DNA of 64,000 nt from Rhodopseudomonas palustris (GCF_007005445.1 NZ_CP041387.1:4975501-5039500); one strand, 5' to 3'. Counted from the first letter of the stretch, positions 9,740 through 20,539 are shown. The notes: a model not told the origin generated them from the sequence alone. Program-made: numbers and translations.

Positions 9740-10746
9740 TGATAGCCGCTCTCCGGATCGACCTTGCCGCGAAACACCCAATAGGCCCACGCGGTGTAGG
9801 CGAGAATGATCGGCACCAGGATGGCGACGCCGACCAGCATGAAGATCTGGCTGTTCTCCGGCGCCGCGGCCTGCCAGATGGTGATGCTGCGCGGTACCAC
9901 ATACGGCCACAGGCTGATCCCGAGGCCCGCATAGGACAGTGCGAACAGGCACAGCGTCAGCAGGAACGGCTGGTAGTCGCGGCGCTGCGCCAGCGCCCGC
10001 AACAGCAGCGCGGTGACGATGGCGACAGCGAGCGGCACCTGCGCGGTGGCGAGCACGTTCGGCCAGGCGAACCAGCGCTCCGAGTAATCATAGCTGAGGA
10101 ACGGCGTCGCGGCGCTGACGGCGATGATCGCGACGATCATGGCGGCCAGCAGCCAGCGGCTCAGCCGGTAGGCGGTCTCGCGCAGATCGCCGGTGGTCTT
10201 CATCACCAGCCAGGTGGCGCCGAGCATCGCGTAGCCGATCACCAGCGCGACGCCGGTGAGCAGGCTGAACGGCGTCAGCCAGTCCCACCACCCGCCCGCA
10301 TAGGCGCGGCCTTCGACCGCGACGCCTTGCAGCAGCGCGCCGAGCGCGATTCCCTGTGCCAGCGTGGCGATCAGCGAGCCCAGGAAGAACGCCAGATCCC
10401 AGCGGTTGCGTTCGCGCTGGGTCCGCCAGCGGAATTCGAACGCCACGCCGCGGAACACCAGGCCGAGCAGCATCGCGATGATCGGCGTGTACAGCGCCGG
10501 CATCAGCACCGCATAGGCCAGCGGAAACGCCGCGAACAGTCCGCCGCCGCCGAGCACCAGCCAGGTTTCGTTGCCGTCCCACACCGGGGCGACGCTGTTC
10601 ATCACCACGTCGCGGTCGCGCTTGGTGCGAAACAGCGGAAACAGGATGCCGAGGCCGAGATCGAACCCGTCCATCACCACATAGACGAACACCGCAAAGG
10701 CGATGATGAAAGCCCAGATCGTCGCGACGTCGTAAGCCATGGTCAC
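9736..10746 (-). CDS. cydB: Cytochrome bd-type (cyanide-insensitive) quinol oxidase subunit II
   Basis: A 336-residue membrane protein of the CydB/CioB family. The N-terminal VVMDGFDLGLGILFPL and PVWDGNETWLVLGGGGLFAAFP are family hallmarks, followed by about eight to nine membrane spans. It pairs with subunit I to oxidise ubiquinol and reduce O2 without proton pumping. It starts 16 bp after the stop of cydA and overlaps the DUF2474 gene at its end. Length and the partner's short Q-loop point to the CioB branch. Confidence 0.94.
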   Translation of the reverse strand: MTMAYDVATIWAFIIAFAVFVYVVMDGFDLGLGILFPLFRTKRDRDVVMNSVAPVWDGNETWLVLGGGGLFAAFPLAYAVLMPALYTPIIAMLLGLVFRGVAFEFRWRTQRERNRWDLAFFLGSLIATLAQGIALGALLQGVAVEGRAYAGGWWDWLTPFSLLTGVALVIGYAMLGATWLVMKTTGDLRETAYRLSRWLLAAMIVAIIAVSAATPFLSYDYSERWFAWPNVLATAQVPLAVAIVTALLLRALAQRRDYQPFLLTLCLFALSYAGLGISLWPYVVPRSITIWQAAAPENSQIFMLVGVAILVPIILAYTAWAYWVFRGKVDPESGYH

Positions 10747-10762
10747 AACCGAATCCTGCTGC

Positions 10763-12169
<1,407 letters not shown>

Positions 12170-12708
12170 TCCACCGACCCGCAGAAGTGACGGAAAAATG
12201 ATGCCTGCAGCATCGCATGGAACTGTATCGCCGCAGTGCAACGATGCCTAGACAGCGGCGGTTAACAATTCCGCGACGGTGCAGCTCAATTGATCGTCGA
12301 TCGATTTGTTCCTACGCGGTCGCTGCCGCAGCGCTGCGTCAACGCAACGCACCGCGGATGTGGCGTATCCGGATCGGGGCACAGCGAAAACCCGGACGAG
12401 GGGGCATCTCGTCCGGGTCCCTTGGAGGCCTGCGATTGGGGGGTCGAAGGCTTTTGGAATTTCGCAGTCGTGCGATGCTCGATCCGGTGACCGCCACATC
12501 GACGAGGATCAGTCTAACAACTCGATCTTTCCGTTCGATGTCGTCGATCGTTTCAATTGTTCCGTTCGCCGGCTCGTGACGTCGCTGTGATGAGTATAGT
12601 GATCAACACATCGTGGCACGAGGGCGGCGAATCAGAACCGCTCCAAATTGTTCGTCTGCGACCAAGCGGCGCGGGGACATCGCGGGACGCCGGGCGGATG
12701 GCGCAGCA
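12170..12708. other. Non-coding gap between cydA and the ECF sigma gene
   Basis: About 540 bp without a convincing gene. The part next to 12169 should hold the cydAB promoter, on the minus strand. The distal part holds a minus-strand terminator at 12385-12420, about 300 bp beyond the sigma-factor stop codon. Short open frames on either strand here lack family similarity and typical codon use, so I list none. Confidence 0.6.
12385..12420 (-). terminator. Rho-independent terminator (minus strand)
   Basis: A perfect 10-bp inverted repeat, CCCGGACGAG / CTCGTCCGGG (12391-12400 and 12408-12417), with a 7-nt loop. Read on the minus strand it is followed by GTTTTCGC, a short T-tract. It would end a transcript running leftward, either the ECF sigma message or a separate short RNA that starts between 12420 and 12708. 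Confidence 0.65.
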
Positions 12709-13320
12709 TCAGGCCGCGAGGCTTTCGACGCCGTGCCGCTTGAGCAGTTCGGCGAGCTGCTTGCGGGCATAGAACATCCTGGTCTTCACGGTGCTCTGCG
12801 GGATGCCGACGATTCGGCCGACCTCTTCGACCGACTTCTCATGATAGTAGACCAGATTGATGATCTCGCGATGCGCCGGTGACAGCTTGGCGATGCAGGC
12901 ACGCAGGATGTCGCCGGTGCGGCTGCGGTCGAGCGCGGTCTCCGGCGAGTCCGAGCCGTCGGCGATTTCCAGCACGTCGTCCTGGTCGATGTCTTCGTGC
13001 TGGCGCTGACGAAGCGCGGTCAGCGCCTTGAAGCGGGCGATCGACAGCAGCCAAGTCGACACCTGGGCGCGGCCTTCGAACTGCCGGGCGGTCCGCCAGA
13101 CGTCGAGAAACACCTGGCTGACCAGATCCTCGGCGGTGGCGGCATCGCGCACCATCCGCAGGATGAAACGATACACCCGCACATTGTGTCGGGCGTACAG
13201 AGTGTGCATCGCAGTCCGGTCACCGCCCGCAATGCTGGCGAGCAGCATTTCATCGCTCGTGGCTCTGGCGGCGAGGATGCCCAGGCGGCCGGCGTCGTTG
13301 AGCGCAATGACGTTCTGCAT
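12709..13320 (-). CDS. ECF-type RNA polymerase sigma factor
   Basis: A 203-residue sigma-70 family protein with region 2 (about residues 40-105; YRFILRMVRDAATAEDLVSQVFLDVWR) and region 4 (about 135-195; LSPAHREIINLVYYHEKSVEEVGRIVGIPQ, helix-turn-helix). Region 3 is absent, as in ECF factors. AAGGGAG precedes the ATG. No anti-sigma gene lies next to it: the left gap is non-coding and the right neighbour is the response-regulator gene. Its regulon is not deducible here. Confidence 0.9.
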   Translation of the reverse strand: MQNVIALNDAGRLGILAARATSDEMLLASIAGGDRTAMHTLYARHNVRVYRFILRMVRDAATAEDLVSQVFLDVWRTARQFEGRAQVSTWLLSIARFKALTALRQRQHEDIDQDDVLEIADGSDSPETALDRSRTGDILRACIAKLSPAHREIINLVYYHEKSVEEVGRIVGIPQSTVKTRMFYARKQLAELLKRHGVESLAA

Positions 13321-13552
13321 GACGAGCTCCCTTATGCCGCGCTCCCCCGCGGCGTGTTGGGAGAACTACTAGCCAGCTACCGTTTCAGGAGGTCTGCGCC
13401 GGTGCCCAAAATGGTTTCGTGCCATGCTGAAAATGTTTCGTGGCCGGGCCGGCGACGAAACAATCGGTCGGAACGACAGGGGAGGCGTTACCGCAGCCGT
13501 GCCGCGGGGCGACGAGCAGCCTCAGGCCCGCGCGGGGGGCGGGCGAGGACGA

Positions 13553-14293
13553 TCAGGCCCGCTCGGAGGCGGGCGAGAACAAATAGCCGCCGCCGCGGAT
13601 GGTGCGGATGACCGCCGGTTTGGTCGGGTCGGGCTCGATCTTGCGCCGGATCCGCATGATCCGCAGATCGACCGCGCGGTCGAACGCCTCGGCATCGCGG
13701 GCATTCGCCAGCTCCAGCAGGCGCTCGCGCGACAGCACCCGTTTCGGATTGGCGGCGAACACTTTGAGCAGCCCGAATTCCGACGCCGTCAGCGGATGCT
13801 CGTTGCCATCGTCGTCGCGCAGCGCCTGCGCCTCGAGATCAAGCCATTTGGTGCCGAACCGGACGAGCTGGGTGGTGTCCGGTTTGGGCGCGCTCGCCGG
13901 TTCTGCGGCGGCCGGCTTGGGCGGCGCCGCGCGGCGCAGCACCGAGCGGATGCGGGCCATCAATTCGCGCAGCTCGCACGGCTTGGCGACGTAGTCGTCG
14001 GCGCCGAGCTCGAGACCGACGACGCGGTCGATCGGACTGGCCGTGGCGGTCAGCATGATCACCGGCACGTTGGACTTGGCCTTGAGGTCGCGGATGATCG
14101 ACAGACCGTCCTCCTCCGGCATGTTGAGGTCGAGCACCACCAGGTCCGGCAGCTTGACGGCGATCTCGGCGCGCAGGCTCCTGCCGCCGTCGCACAGCGT
14201 CACGGCGAAGCCGTGCATCTTCAGATAGTCGCCGACCATTTCGCGGGCTGGAGCTTCGTCGTCGACGACGATGATGTGCGGATTCTGGCTCAT
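13553..14293 (-). CDS. OmpR-family two-component response regulator
   Basis: A 246-residue regulator. The receiver domain (1-120) has the acidic pair DD11-12, phospho-acceptor Asp55 (VVLDLNMPEEDG) and Lys104 (YVAKPCE). A proline/alanine-rich linker (about 123-140) leads to a winged-helix DNA-binding domain (about 145-242; LTASEFGLLKVFAANPKRVLSRERLLE). Its ATG overlaps the stop of the upstream hybrid kinase gene by 4 bp, so the two are translationally coupled. Reading upstream of the ATG in the same frame gives only antisense-like sequence. Confidence 0.92.
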   Translation of the reverse strand: MSQNPHIIVVDDEAPAREMVGDYLKMHGFAVTLCDGGRSLRAEIAVKLPDLVVLDLNMPEEDGLSIIRDLKAKSNVPVIMLTATASPIDRVVGLELGADDYVAKPCELRELMARIRSVLRRAAPPKPAAAEPASAPKPDTTQLVRFGTKWLDLEAQALRDDDGNEHPLTASEFGLLKVFAANPKRVLSRERLLELANARDAEAFDRAVDLRIMRIRRKIEPDPTKPAVIRTIRGGGYLFSPASERA

Positions 14294-16029
14294 GACATCG
14301 ACGCTGCGGGCAGGATGATGGTGAAGGTCGCGCCCTGGCTCGGGCCGGGGCTTTCGGCGACGATCTCGCCGCCATGCATGTCGACGATCTTCTTGACGAT
14401 CGACAATCCGAGCCCGGTCGAGCTCTCCCCGGCGGTCGGCTTGGCGGACAGCCGCTGGAACCGGCCGAACAGCCGGCCGAGATCTTCCGGCGACAGGCCG
14501 GCGCCCTCGTCGGTCACGCGGATCACGGTGCCGTCGTCGTCGCTGTCGACCTGCAGGGCGATGTTGCCGCCGATCGGACTGTATTTGATGGCGTTGCTGA
14601 CCAGATTGTCGATCGCCTCGCGCATCCGGTCGGAGTCGCACATCGTGGTGCACGCCTCTGGCGTCGATACCGAAATCACCTGCTGCTTGTTCTGGGCCAT
14701 CGGCCGGTTGGCTTCGGCGACCTCGCCGACCAGCGCGGCGATGTCGACCGCCTCGCGCCGGATCGAGATGTCGAACGCATCCGCCATGGCGTCCGAGATC
14801 AGATGATCGACCATCAGCGTCAGCCGCCGTGTGGCGTCGCGGATGTGGTCGACCTGGGCGATGACGTGATCCTTGGAGGCTTCGGCTCCGATCAGCTCGG
14901 TCAGCATCTCGGTGCGGCCGAGGATGACGCCGAGCGGGTTCTTCAGATCGTGGGCGACGGTGCCGAGGATCTCGTTCTTGAACGCATTGGCGCGCTGCAG
15001 CCGCAGCCACTGCGTCGACAGCCGGCGGTTGGCCTGGGTCAGCGCCCGGGTGCGCTGCGCCACCCGATCTTCGAGCTGGGTGTTGGCCTCGTGCAACTGC
15101 CGATACAGAATGACGTTGTCGAACGCGATCGACAGCCGGCTTCCGAAGATCTCGACCAGCGAGCGGTCGGTGTCGGACAGTTCGCGCTCGGCCTGCAACA
15201 GCACCACCACTTCGCGGCCGCTGCCGGTGCGTATGTAGAGCACGGTGCGATGGTCGGCGAATTCGTGCTTGCGGCGGCGGAACGCCTCCTCGACCATCTG
15301 GCGCAGATCCGGATCGAGCGCATTGCTGTTGCGCGTGGTGCCGATGAAGCGGCTGTAGCACCCCGAGCCGGCCAGCACCGACAGATCCTCGCCGCAATCC
15401 CTGAGCACCAAAATACCGGCGCAATCGACATTGAGCAGCGAGGCGAGCTGGGTCAGCACGCCCTCGGCGAGCCGCTGCATCGACTTGAAGTCGTACAGCG
15501 TCGAGGCGGCGTCGATGATGATCTCCAGGCCGCGCCGGGTCTGCACCATCCGTTCGAGCTGCTGATAGCTGCGCAGCGCCGCGGTCAGCGACGTGAACAG
15601 CTTGTCGGCGGTCAGCTCGGTCTTGGCCTTGTAGTCGTTGATGTCGTAGTCGACGATGACGCGGCGCTCCGGCGCCTGGCCGGGCTGGCCGGTCCGCAGG
15701 ATGATGCGGACGGTCTCGTTCTTCAGTTCGTTGCGGATGAATTCGACCAGGTCGAGCCCGGCCGCGTCGGTCTCCATGATGACGTCGAGCAGCACCGCGG
15801 CGATGTCCGGATTGGCCCGCATCAGGTCGCGGCCCTCGGCGCCCGAATAGGCCGACAGGATTTCCAGCCCCTGGCCGTTGAGGCTGTAGTCGCTCAGCGC
15901 GAAGCGGGTACCGTCGTGAACCGCGAGATCGTCGTCGATCACCGCGATCTTCCATTTCCGCGTGTCCGATGCCTCCGGCGCCGAATCGCTGTCTTCGATC
16001 AGCTCGAGGATATCGTCCTGGTCGGCCAT
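14290..16029 (-). CDS. Soluble hybrid histidine kinase (REC-DUF3369-HisKA-HATPase)
   Basis: A 579-residue cytoplasmic kinase with no membrane segment. It has an N-terminal receiver (about 25-150, acceptor Asp82 in LLDVIM), a DUF3369 GAF-like domain (about 165-310), a coiled coil (about 310-350), a HisKA H-box with His360 (VAHDLKNPLG) and a HATPase domain (NLVSNAIKYS, DEGAGLSPEDLG, STGLGLSIVKKI). It starts 31 bp inside the upstream membrane kinase gene and overlaps the response regulator downstream. An N-terminal receiver suggests it takes a phosphoryl group from, or is modulated by, the membrane kinase. Confidence 0.92.
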   Translation of the reverse strand: MADQDDILELIEDSDSAPEASDTRKWKIAVIDDDLAVHDGTRFALSDYSLNGQGLEILSAYSGAEGRDLMRANPDIAAVLLDVIMETDAAGLDLVEFIRNELKNETVRIILRTGQPGQAPERRVIVDYDINDYKAKTELTADKLFTSLTAALRSYQQLERMVQTRRGLEIIIDAASTLYDFKSMQRLAEGVLTQLASLLNVDCAGILVLRDCGEDLSVLAGSGCYSRFIGTTRNSNALDPDLRQMVEEAFRRRKHEFADHRTVLYIRTGSGREVVVLLQAERELSDTDRSLVEIFGSRLSIAFDNVILYRQLHEANTQLEDRVAQRTRALTQANRRLSTQWLRLQRANAFKNEILGTVAHDLKNPLGVILGRTEMLTELIGAEASKDHVIAQVDHIRDATRRLTLMVDHLISDAMADAFDISIRREAVDIAALVGEVAEANRPMAQNKQQVISVSTPEACTTMCDSDRMREAIDNLVSNAIKYSPIGGNIALQVDSDDDGTVIRVTDEGAGLSPEDLGRLFGRFQRLSAKPTAGESSTGLGLSIVKKIVDMHGGEIVAESPGPSQGATFTIILPAASMS

Positions 16030-18104
16030 TGCAGGTTTCCGTCGATGGGCGGGTCGGTGGGCGCCGCGCCGCCGGTGGCGGTTTTGGGCATGATAATGCG
16101 AAAAGTCGTGCCTTGTCCTAGTCTTGATTCCAGCATCATCCGGCCGCCGAGCTGCTGGGTCACCAGATTGTAAACGATGTGCAGCCCGAGCCCGGTGCCA
16201 CCCTCGTTGCGGCGGGTGGTGAAGAACGGATCGAACGCCTGGCGCTGCACGTCCGGGGTCATGCCGGCGCCGTCATCGGTGAAGATCACCTCGACGTCAT
16301 CGGCGCCGCGCGACCGGGCCGTGATGGTGATCGATCCGGCCCGACCGTCGGGGAAGGCGTGGTTGGCGGCATTCAGGAACAAATTGGTCAGGATCTGTCC
16401 GTAGGCGCCGGGATAGCCGTCGATCGTCAGCCCGTCCGGCACGTCGATCTCGATCCGGATCGGCGAGCGCTTGAGCACCGGCTTCAGGCTGGCGACGATC
16501 TGGTCGGTGGCCTCGTGCAGGTTGAAGTGCCGGCGCTCGGCGTGCGACCGGTCGACCGCCACCTGCTTGAAGGACTGGATCAGTTCGGCGGCGCGCTGCA
16601 GGTTGCCGACGAGTTGCTGGGCGGCGTCGCGCGTCGAGCGCACGAATTCGTCGAGCTGTGAGCGGCGCAGCGGGGTGTCTCCCTTCAGCTCGCTCTCGAA
16701 CGTCGTCGCCCTGCGGGCGAAGCTCGATGCCACCGTCAGGCTGATGCCGATCGGGTTGTTGACCTCGTGAGCGACGCCGGCGACCAGACTGCCGAGCGCG
16801 GCCAGCCGTTCGGCGTCGATCAAGTTCTGCTGCGCGGTCTTCAGTTCGAGCAGCGCGCTCTCCGCCTTCTCCTTGGACTCGCGCAGATCGTTCTCGGCCT
16901 TTCGCTTGTCGATGGCGTTCTCGCGGAACACTTCGACCGCGCGCGCCATCGCGCCGATCTCGTCCCTCGCCTCGGTCCCGGCGACGCGGCGATCGTAGTT
17001 GCCCGAGGTGATGGCGTGCATCGCGGCCAGGATCTGCTGCAGCGGCAGGCGGATGCTGAGCGCGATGACGATTCCGGCAGTGATGATCACGCCGAGGAAA
17101 ATCAGCGCAATCGACAGCACCTTGCGCGATATTCCGGTCAGGGTGCGGTCGAACGTCTCCTGGGCCTTCTGCTCGCGCTGACGCATCTTCACCGACAGCG
17201 CGTCGATCGCCGCGATGGTGGCGGCCTGACTGGCATCGATCGAGTTGCGCAACAGATCGCTGCGCTTGGCGAGCTGATCGGTCAATTCCTGCAAACCGTC
17301 GCTCAGCGCCGCGGTGCGCAGATCGAGCTTCTGTAGCGCCATCTTCTGCAGATCGTTGTCGGCGAGCTCGGTCATGACCGGAATCGTGCGGACGATCGTC
17401 TCGGTATTCTGTCGCGCGTCCTCGGCGGCCTGCGGCGACAGCGACAGATAGTAGGAGTTCGCCGCGACCAGCATGGCAGTGAACGCCTCGCGGGCACGGC
17501 CGAGCGGCGGCAGGATCAGCGCGTCGCGCTGGCCGGTGGCGCCGCCGATCACCGCGAACAGGGCGGCGATGTCGCGTGCCGGAGCCTGGATCTGGTTCTC
17601 GTAGGTCGCCTTGATCGTGGTCTGCAGCGCCCGTAGATCGCCGAAGCCGCCGAGGAAGCGCTCGGTGGCCCGCTCCAGCTCTTCCACCGAGCCGGACAGC
17701 ATCGGATCGGTCGAGGCGCGATTGGTCAGCGTCCCGAGCACCGCTTCGCGCAGCAGCAGGATTTCGGCGAACAGTTCGGGGCTGGGCTGATTGATGTAGC
17801 GGTGGATGAGGTTCTGTAGCCGGCCGGTTTCGCTTTCCAGCAGCGCCAGGATCTTGTCGGATTCCCTCACCTGGCGGACGTCATCCCAGGCGGTGCGCAG
17901 CACTCGTGTGCCGCTCCAGATCATGCTGACGAGTACCAGCACGACCAGGGAATTCAGCGCCGCAATCGACAGGATGCGCCAGCGGATCGGCACCGCTCGC
18001 ACCAGGCCGACGAGGCCGGTGCGCCCGCGCCGGTCCGGCCGCGGCTCGGCTTCCGAGAGGGGCGGGGCGAGCGGATCCAACTCAGTCGACCTCGTGCCGA
18101 TCAA
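15999..18104 (-). CDS. Membrane sensor histidine kinase
   Basis: A 701-residue kinase: TM1 at about 45-64, a large periplasmic mostly helical region (about 65-328), TM2 at about 329-350, HAMP at about 351-403, a coiled coil, a dimerisation domain with His446 (VAGVAHEVNNPIG) and a HATPase domain (NLFLNAANHAF, DDGAGMTPD, GGTGLGLHIVYNLV). It is the first gene of a three-gene two-component operon and is divergent from a UgpB-like binding protein 169 bp away. The ligand is unknown; the large periplasmic domain suggests an external signal or a binding-protein partner. Confidence 0.9.
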   Translation of the reverse strand: MIGTRSTELDPLAPPLSEAEPRPDRRGRTGLVGLVRAVPIRWRILSIAALNSLVVLVLVSMIWSGTRVLRTAWDDVRQVRESDKILALLESETGRLQNLIHRYINQPSPELFAEILLLREAVLGTLTNRASTDPMLSGSVEELERATERFLGGFGDLRALQTTIKATYENQIQAPARDIAALFAVIGGATGQRDALILPPLGRAREAFTAMLVAANSYYLSLSPQAAEDARQNTETIVRTIPVMTELADNDLQKMALQKLDLRTAALSDGLQELTDQLAKRSDLLRNSIDASQAATIAAIDALSVKMRQREQKAQETFDRTLTGISRKVLSIALIFLGVIITAGIVIALSIRLPLQQILAAMHAITSGNYDRRVAGTEARDEIGAMARAVEVFRENAIDKRKAENDLRESKEKAESALLELKTAQQNLIDAERLAALGSLVAGVAHEVNNPIGISLTVASSFARRATTFESELKGDTPLRRSQLDEFVRSTRDAAQQLVGNLQRAAELIQSFKQVAVDRSHAERRHFNLHEATDQIVASLKPVLKRSPIRIEIDVPDGLTIDGYPGAYGQILTNLFLNAANHAFPDGRAGSITITARSRGADDVEVIFTDDGAGMTPDVQRQAFDPFFTTRRNEGGTGLGLHIVYNLVTQQLGGRMMLESRLGQGTTFRIIMPKTATGGAAPTDPPIDGNLQWPTRTISSS

Positions 18105-18273
18105 CGACCGGATGCCCCGACCGCCGCGTCAGGGGGCGTGCAGGGGCGGCGCGCGGGACCTCGGCTCGGCTGGACAGCGGCAAGTTCAATCCCATACAGT
18201 TGACCCGATCGCCGGGACCGGAGAAGTCCTGCCAAGCTAGCAGATCAGCCTGGGCGATGGCTATCGGGAGTGA

Positions 18274-19614
18274 GTGCGTCGGGCGATGGCCGGAATCCTG
18301 GGAAGACTCGCGCAGCTCGCTACCGCCGGACTGGTTTGGGCCGCCGCCGGTATCGCCCCTGCCAGCGCCGTCACGGAGATCGCCTGGTGGCATGCGATGT
18401 CCGGCCAGCTCGGCCGGCAGCTCGAAAAGCTGGCGGCGGATTTCAATGCGTCGCAGTCCGACTACCGCGTGGTCCCGACCTACAAGGGCAACTACACCCA
18501 GACCGTCACCGCGGCGATCTTCGCGTTCCGCTCCTCCAGTCAGCCGACGATCGTGCAGGTCAACGAGATCGCGACCGCCACCATGATGGCGGCGAAGGGG
18601 GCGGTCTATCCGGTCTACGAATTGATGCGCGACGAGCGCGAAGCATTCTCGCCCGCGGATTATCTGCCGGCCGTCACCGGCTACTACACCGATCTCGGCG
18701 GCAATATGCTGTCGTTTCCGTTCAACGCCTCGACGCCGATTCTGTATTATAACAAGACGCTGTTCAGGCGCGCCGGGCTCGATCCGGAGACGGCGCCGAC
18801 CACTTGGCCGGAGCTCGCCGCCATGGCGGAGCGGCTGGTCGAGGCCGGCGCGGCGTGCGGCTTTACGACCTCGTGGCCGTCCTGGGTCCAGGTCGAGAAT
18901 TTCTCCGCCTATCACAACCTGCCGCTGGCGACGCGGTCGAACGGCCTCGGCGGATTGGATGCCGTCCTGGTGTTCAACAATCCGGTAGTGGTGCGTCATG
19001 TCGCGCAGCTCGCCGATTGGCAGAAGACCAGGATCTACGACTATGGCGGTCGCGCCACCGCCGCCGAACCACGATTCCAGCAGGGCGATTGCGGCATCTT
19101 CATCGGCTCGTCGGCGACCCGCGCCGACATCCTCGCCAATGCGCAGTTCGAGGTCGGCTACGGCCGGCTGCCGTATTGGCCGGACGTCGCCGATGCGCCG
19201 CAAAACACCATCATCGGCGGCGCGACCCTGTGGGTACTGCGTGGCCGTTCGGCGGGGGAATACAAGGGCGCCGCCAAGTTCTTCGCTTACCTGTCGAAGC
19301 CGGAGATTCAGGCGGCGTGGCACCAGCACACCGGTTATCTGCCGATCACCAAGGCAGCCTATGATCTCACCCGCGCGCAGGGGTTCTACGACCGCAATCC
19401 GGGTACCGCGATCTCGATCGAGCAGATGACATCGAAGCCGCCGACCGAGCATTCGCGCGGGCTGCGACTGGGGTCGTTCGTGCTGGTGCGGGCGGCGATC
19501 GAAGACGAGTTCGAGCAGGCGGTGCGCGGCCTCAAGAGCGCGCAGGCGGCGATGGATGCGGCGGTGGAGCGCGGCAACAAGCTGCTGCGGCAGTTCGAGC
19601 GCACGAAGCCTTGA
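18274..19614 (+). CDS. UgpB-like ABC transporter substrate-binding protein (orphan)
   Basis: A 446-residue periplasmic binding protein of the SBP_bac_1 family, closest by pattern to UgpB (sn-glycerol-3-phosphate/glycerophosphodiester binding): TEIAWWHAMSGQLGRQLEKLAADFN at the mature N-terminus, then SFPFNASTPILYYNKTLF. It has a signal peptide (ATAGLVWAAAGIAPASA). The start may be GTG 18274 or ATG 18286; GGGAG at 18266-18270 fits neither perfectly. No ugpA, ugpE or ugpC permease/ATPase gene is nearby, but a two-component system is divergent. It could be a sensory binding protein. Confidence 0.83.
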   Translation: MRRAMAGILGRLAQLATAGLVWAAAGIAPASAVTEIAWWHAMSGQLGRQLEKLAADFNASQSDYRVVPTYKGNYTQTVTAAIFAFRSSSQPTIVQVNEIATATMMAAKGAVYPVYELMRDEREAFSPADYLPAVTGYYTDLGGNMLSFPFNASTPILYYNKTLFRRAGLDPETAPTTWPELAAMAERLVEAGAACGFTTSWPSWVQVENFSAYHNLPLATRSNGLGGLDAVLVFNNPVVVRHVAQLADWQKTRIYDYGGRATAAEPRFQQGDCGIFIGSSATRADILANAQFEVGYGRLPYWPDVADAPQNTIIGGATLWVLRGRSAGEYKGAAKFFAYLSKPEIQAAWHQHTGYLPITKAAYDLTRAQGFYDRNPGTAISIEQMTSKPPTEHSRGLRLGSFVLVRAAIEDEFEQAVRGLKSAQAAMDAAVERGNKLLRQFERTKP

Positions 19615-19621
19615 AGTCCAG

Positions 19622-20539
19622 CTAAGACGCCGGCTTGCGCAAGCCGAACACATTGGAGTCGCGGTTCAACACCGGGGCCACCATCGCGACCAGTTTCTGC
19701 GCGGCTGCCTCGATCGTCAGCCCGGCAGTGTCGAGCACGCCGGCCGCGCGTGCGTATAATGGCTCGCGGCTTTGCAGAATGGTGCGCAGCTCCTGCATCG
19801 CGGCGCGGTCGTCGGCCATCGGCCGCAAATCTCCCTGGCCGCGCACGCGCGCCATGTGTTCCTCGGGCTCGGCCTTGAGCCACAGCGTGTAGAACGAGGT
19901 CAGAATCTGGTCGAAGGTGATCGGCTCGGAGACGATGCCGCCGCCGGTCGCCAGCACGATCGGCTCGTTGCGGGCGAGCAGCCGCGACAGCGCGGTCTGC
20001 TCCATGCGCCGGAAGCCTTCCTGTCCGTAGAGCGCGATGATCTCCGATACCGAGAGCCCGTTCTGACGCTCGATCTCGCGGTTCAACTCGACGAAGCTCC
20101 AGCCGATGCTGTCGGCCAGCATCTTGCCCAGCGTCGATTTGCCGGCGCCGCGCAGACCGATCAGCGCGATGCCGTGGAAGGTCGCGTTCCGCTCCGGACC
20201 GCTGCCGAACCGGCCGAGACCGGACAGCACGTCCTTGGCATGCGCGATCTGCACCGGGGTGGCGCGCCGCACCAGATCGCGGATCACCGGCCAGTCGGCC
20301 GACGTTTCATTGGACGGCAGCAGGTCTTCCAGCGGTGTCGCCAGCGCTTCGGAGATCCGGCGCAGCAGCATGATCGACACGTTGCCCTTGCCGCTTTCGA
20401 GCTGCGCGATGTAGCGCTCCGAGATGCCGGAGACCTTGGCCAGCACCTTGCGCGACATCCCGCGTCGCCCGCGCATGGTTCGGACATGGCGGCCGAGGTC
20501 GAGCAGAAAGCTCGCGTCGGTATCGTCTGGCTCGGCCAT
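19622..20539 (-). CDS. XRE-type regulator fused to a shikimate-kinase-like domain (BzdR/BoxR family)
   Basis: A 305-residue protein with an N-terminal helix-turn-helix of XRE type (about 14-70; GMSRKVLAKVSGISERYIAQLESGKGN) and a C-terminal shikimate-kinase-like domain (about 120-290) with an intact Walker A, GLRGAGKST (128-136). This fusion defines BzdR/BoxR regulators, which bind benzoyl-CoA and repress aromatic-degradation genes. The ATG at 20539 starts at MAEPDDTDASFLLDLGRHVR; the longer upstream frame is non-conserved. No box or bzd genes are in the window, so its target is uncertain. Confidence 0.88.
   Translation of the reverse strand: MAEPDDTDASFLLDLGRHVRTMRGRRGMSRKVLAKVSGISERYIAQLESGKGNVSIMLLRRISEALATPLEDLLPSNETSADWPVIRDLVRRATPVQIAHAKDVLSGLGRFGSGPERNATFHGIALIGLRGAGKSTLGKMLADSIGWSFVELNREIERQNGLSVSEIIALYGQEGFRRMEQTALSRLLARNEPIVLATGGGIVSEPITFDQILTSFYTLWLKAEPEEHMARVRGQGDLRPMADDRAAMQELRTILQSREPLYARAAGVLDTAGLTIEAAAQKLVAMVAPVLNRDSNVFGLRKPAS

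Noticed and set aside
12289..12305. FNR/FixK-like box TTGATCGTCGATCGA near cydA
   Set aside because: The second half-site is ATCGA, not ATCAA, and the spacing is 5 rather than 4; it does not meet the FNR consensus.
12248..12499. An 83-residue minus-strand frame downstream of the sigma gene as an anti-sigma factor
   Set aside because: It contains the terminator hairpin, has no zinc-binding or membrane anti-sigma motif, and its residue composition is not protein-like.
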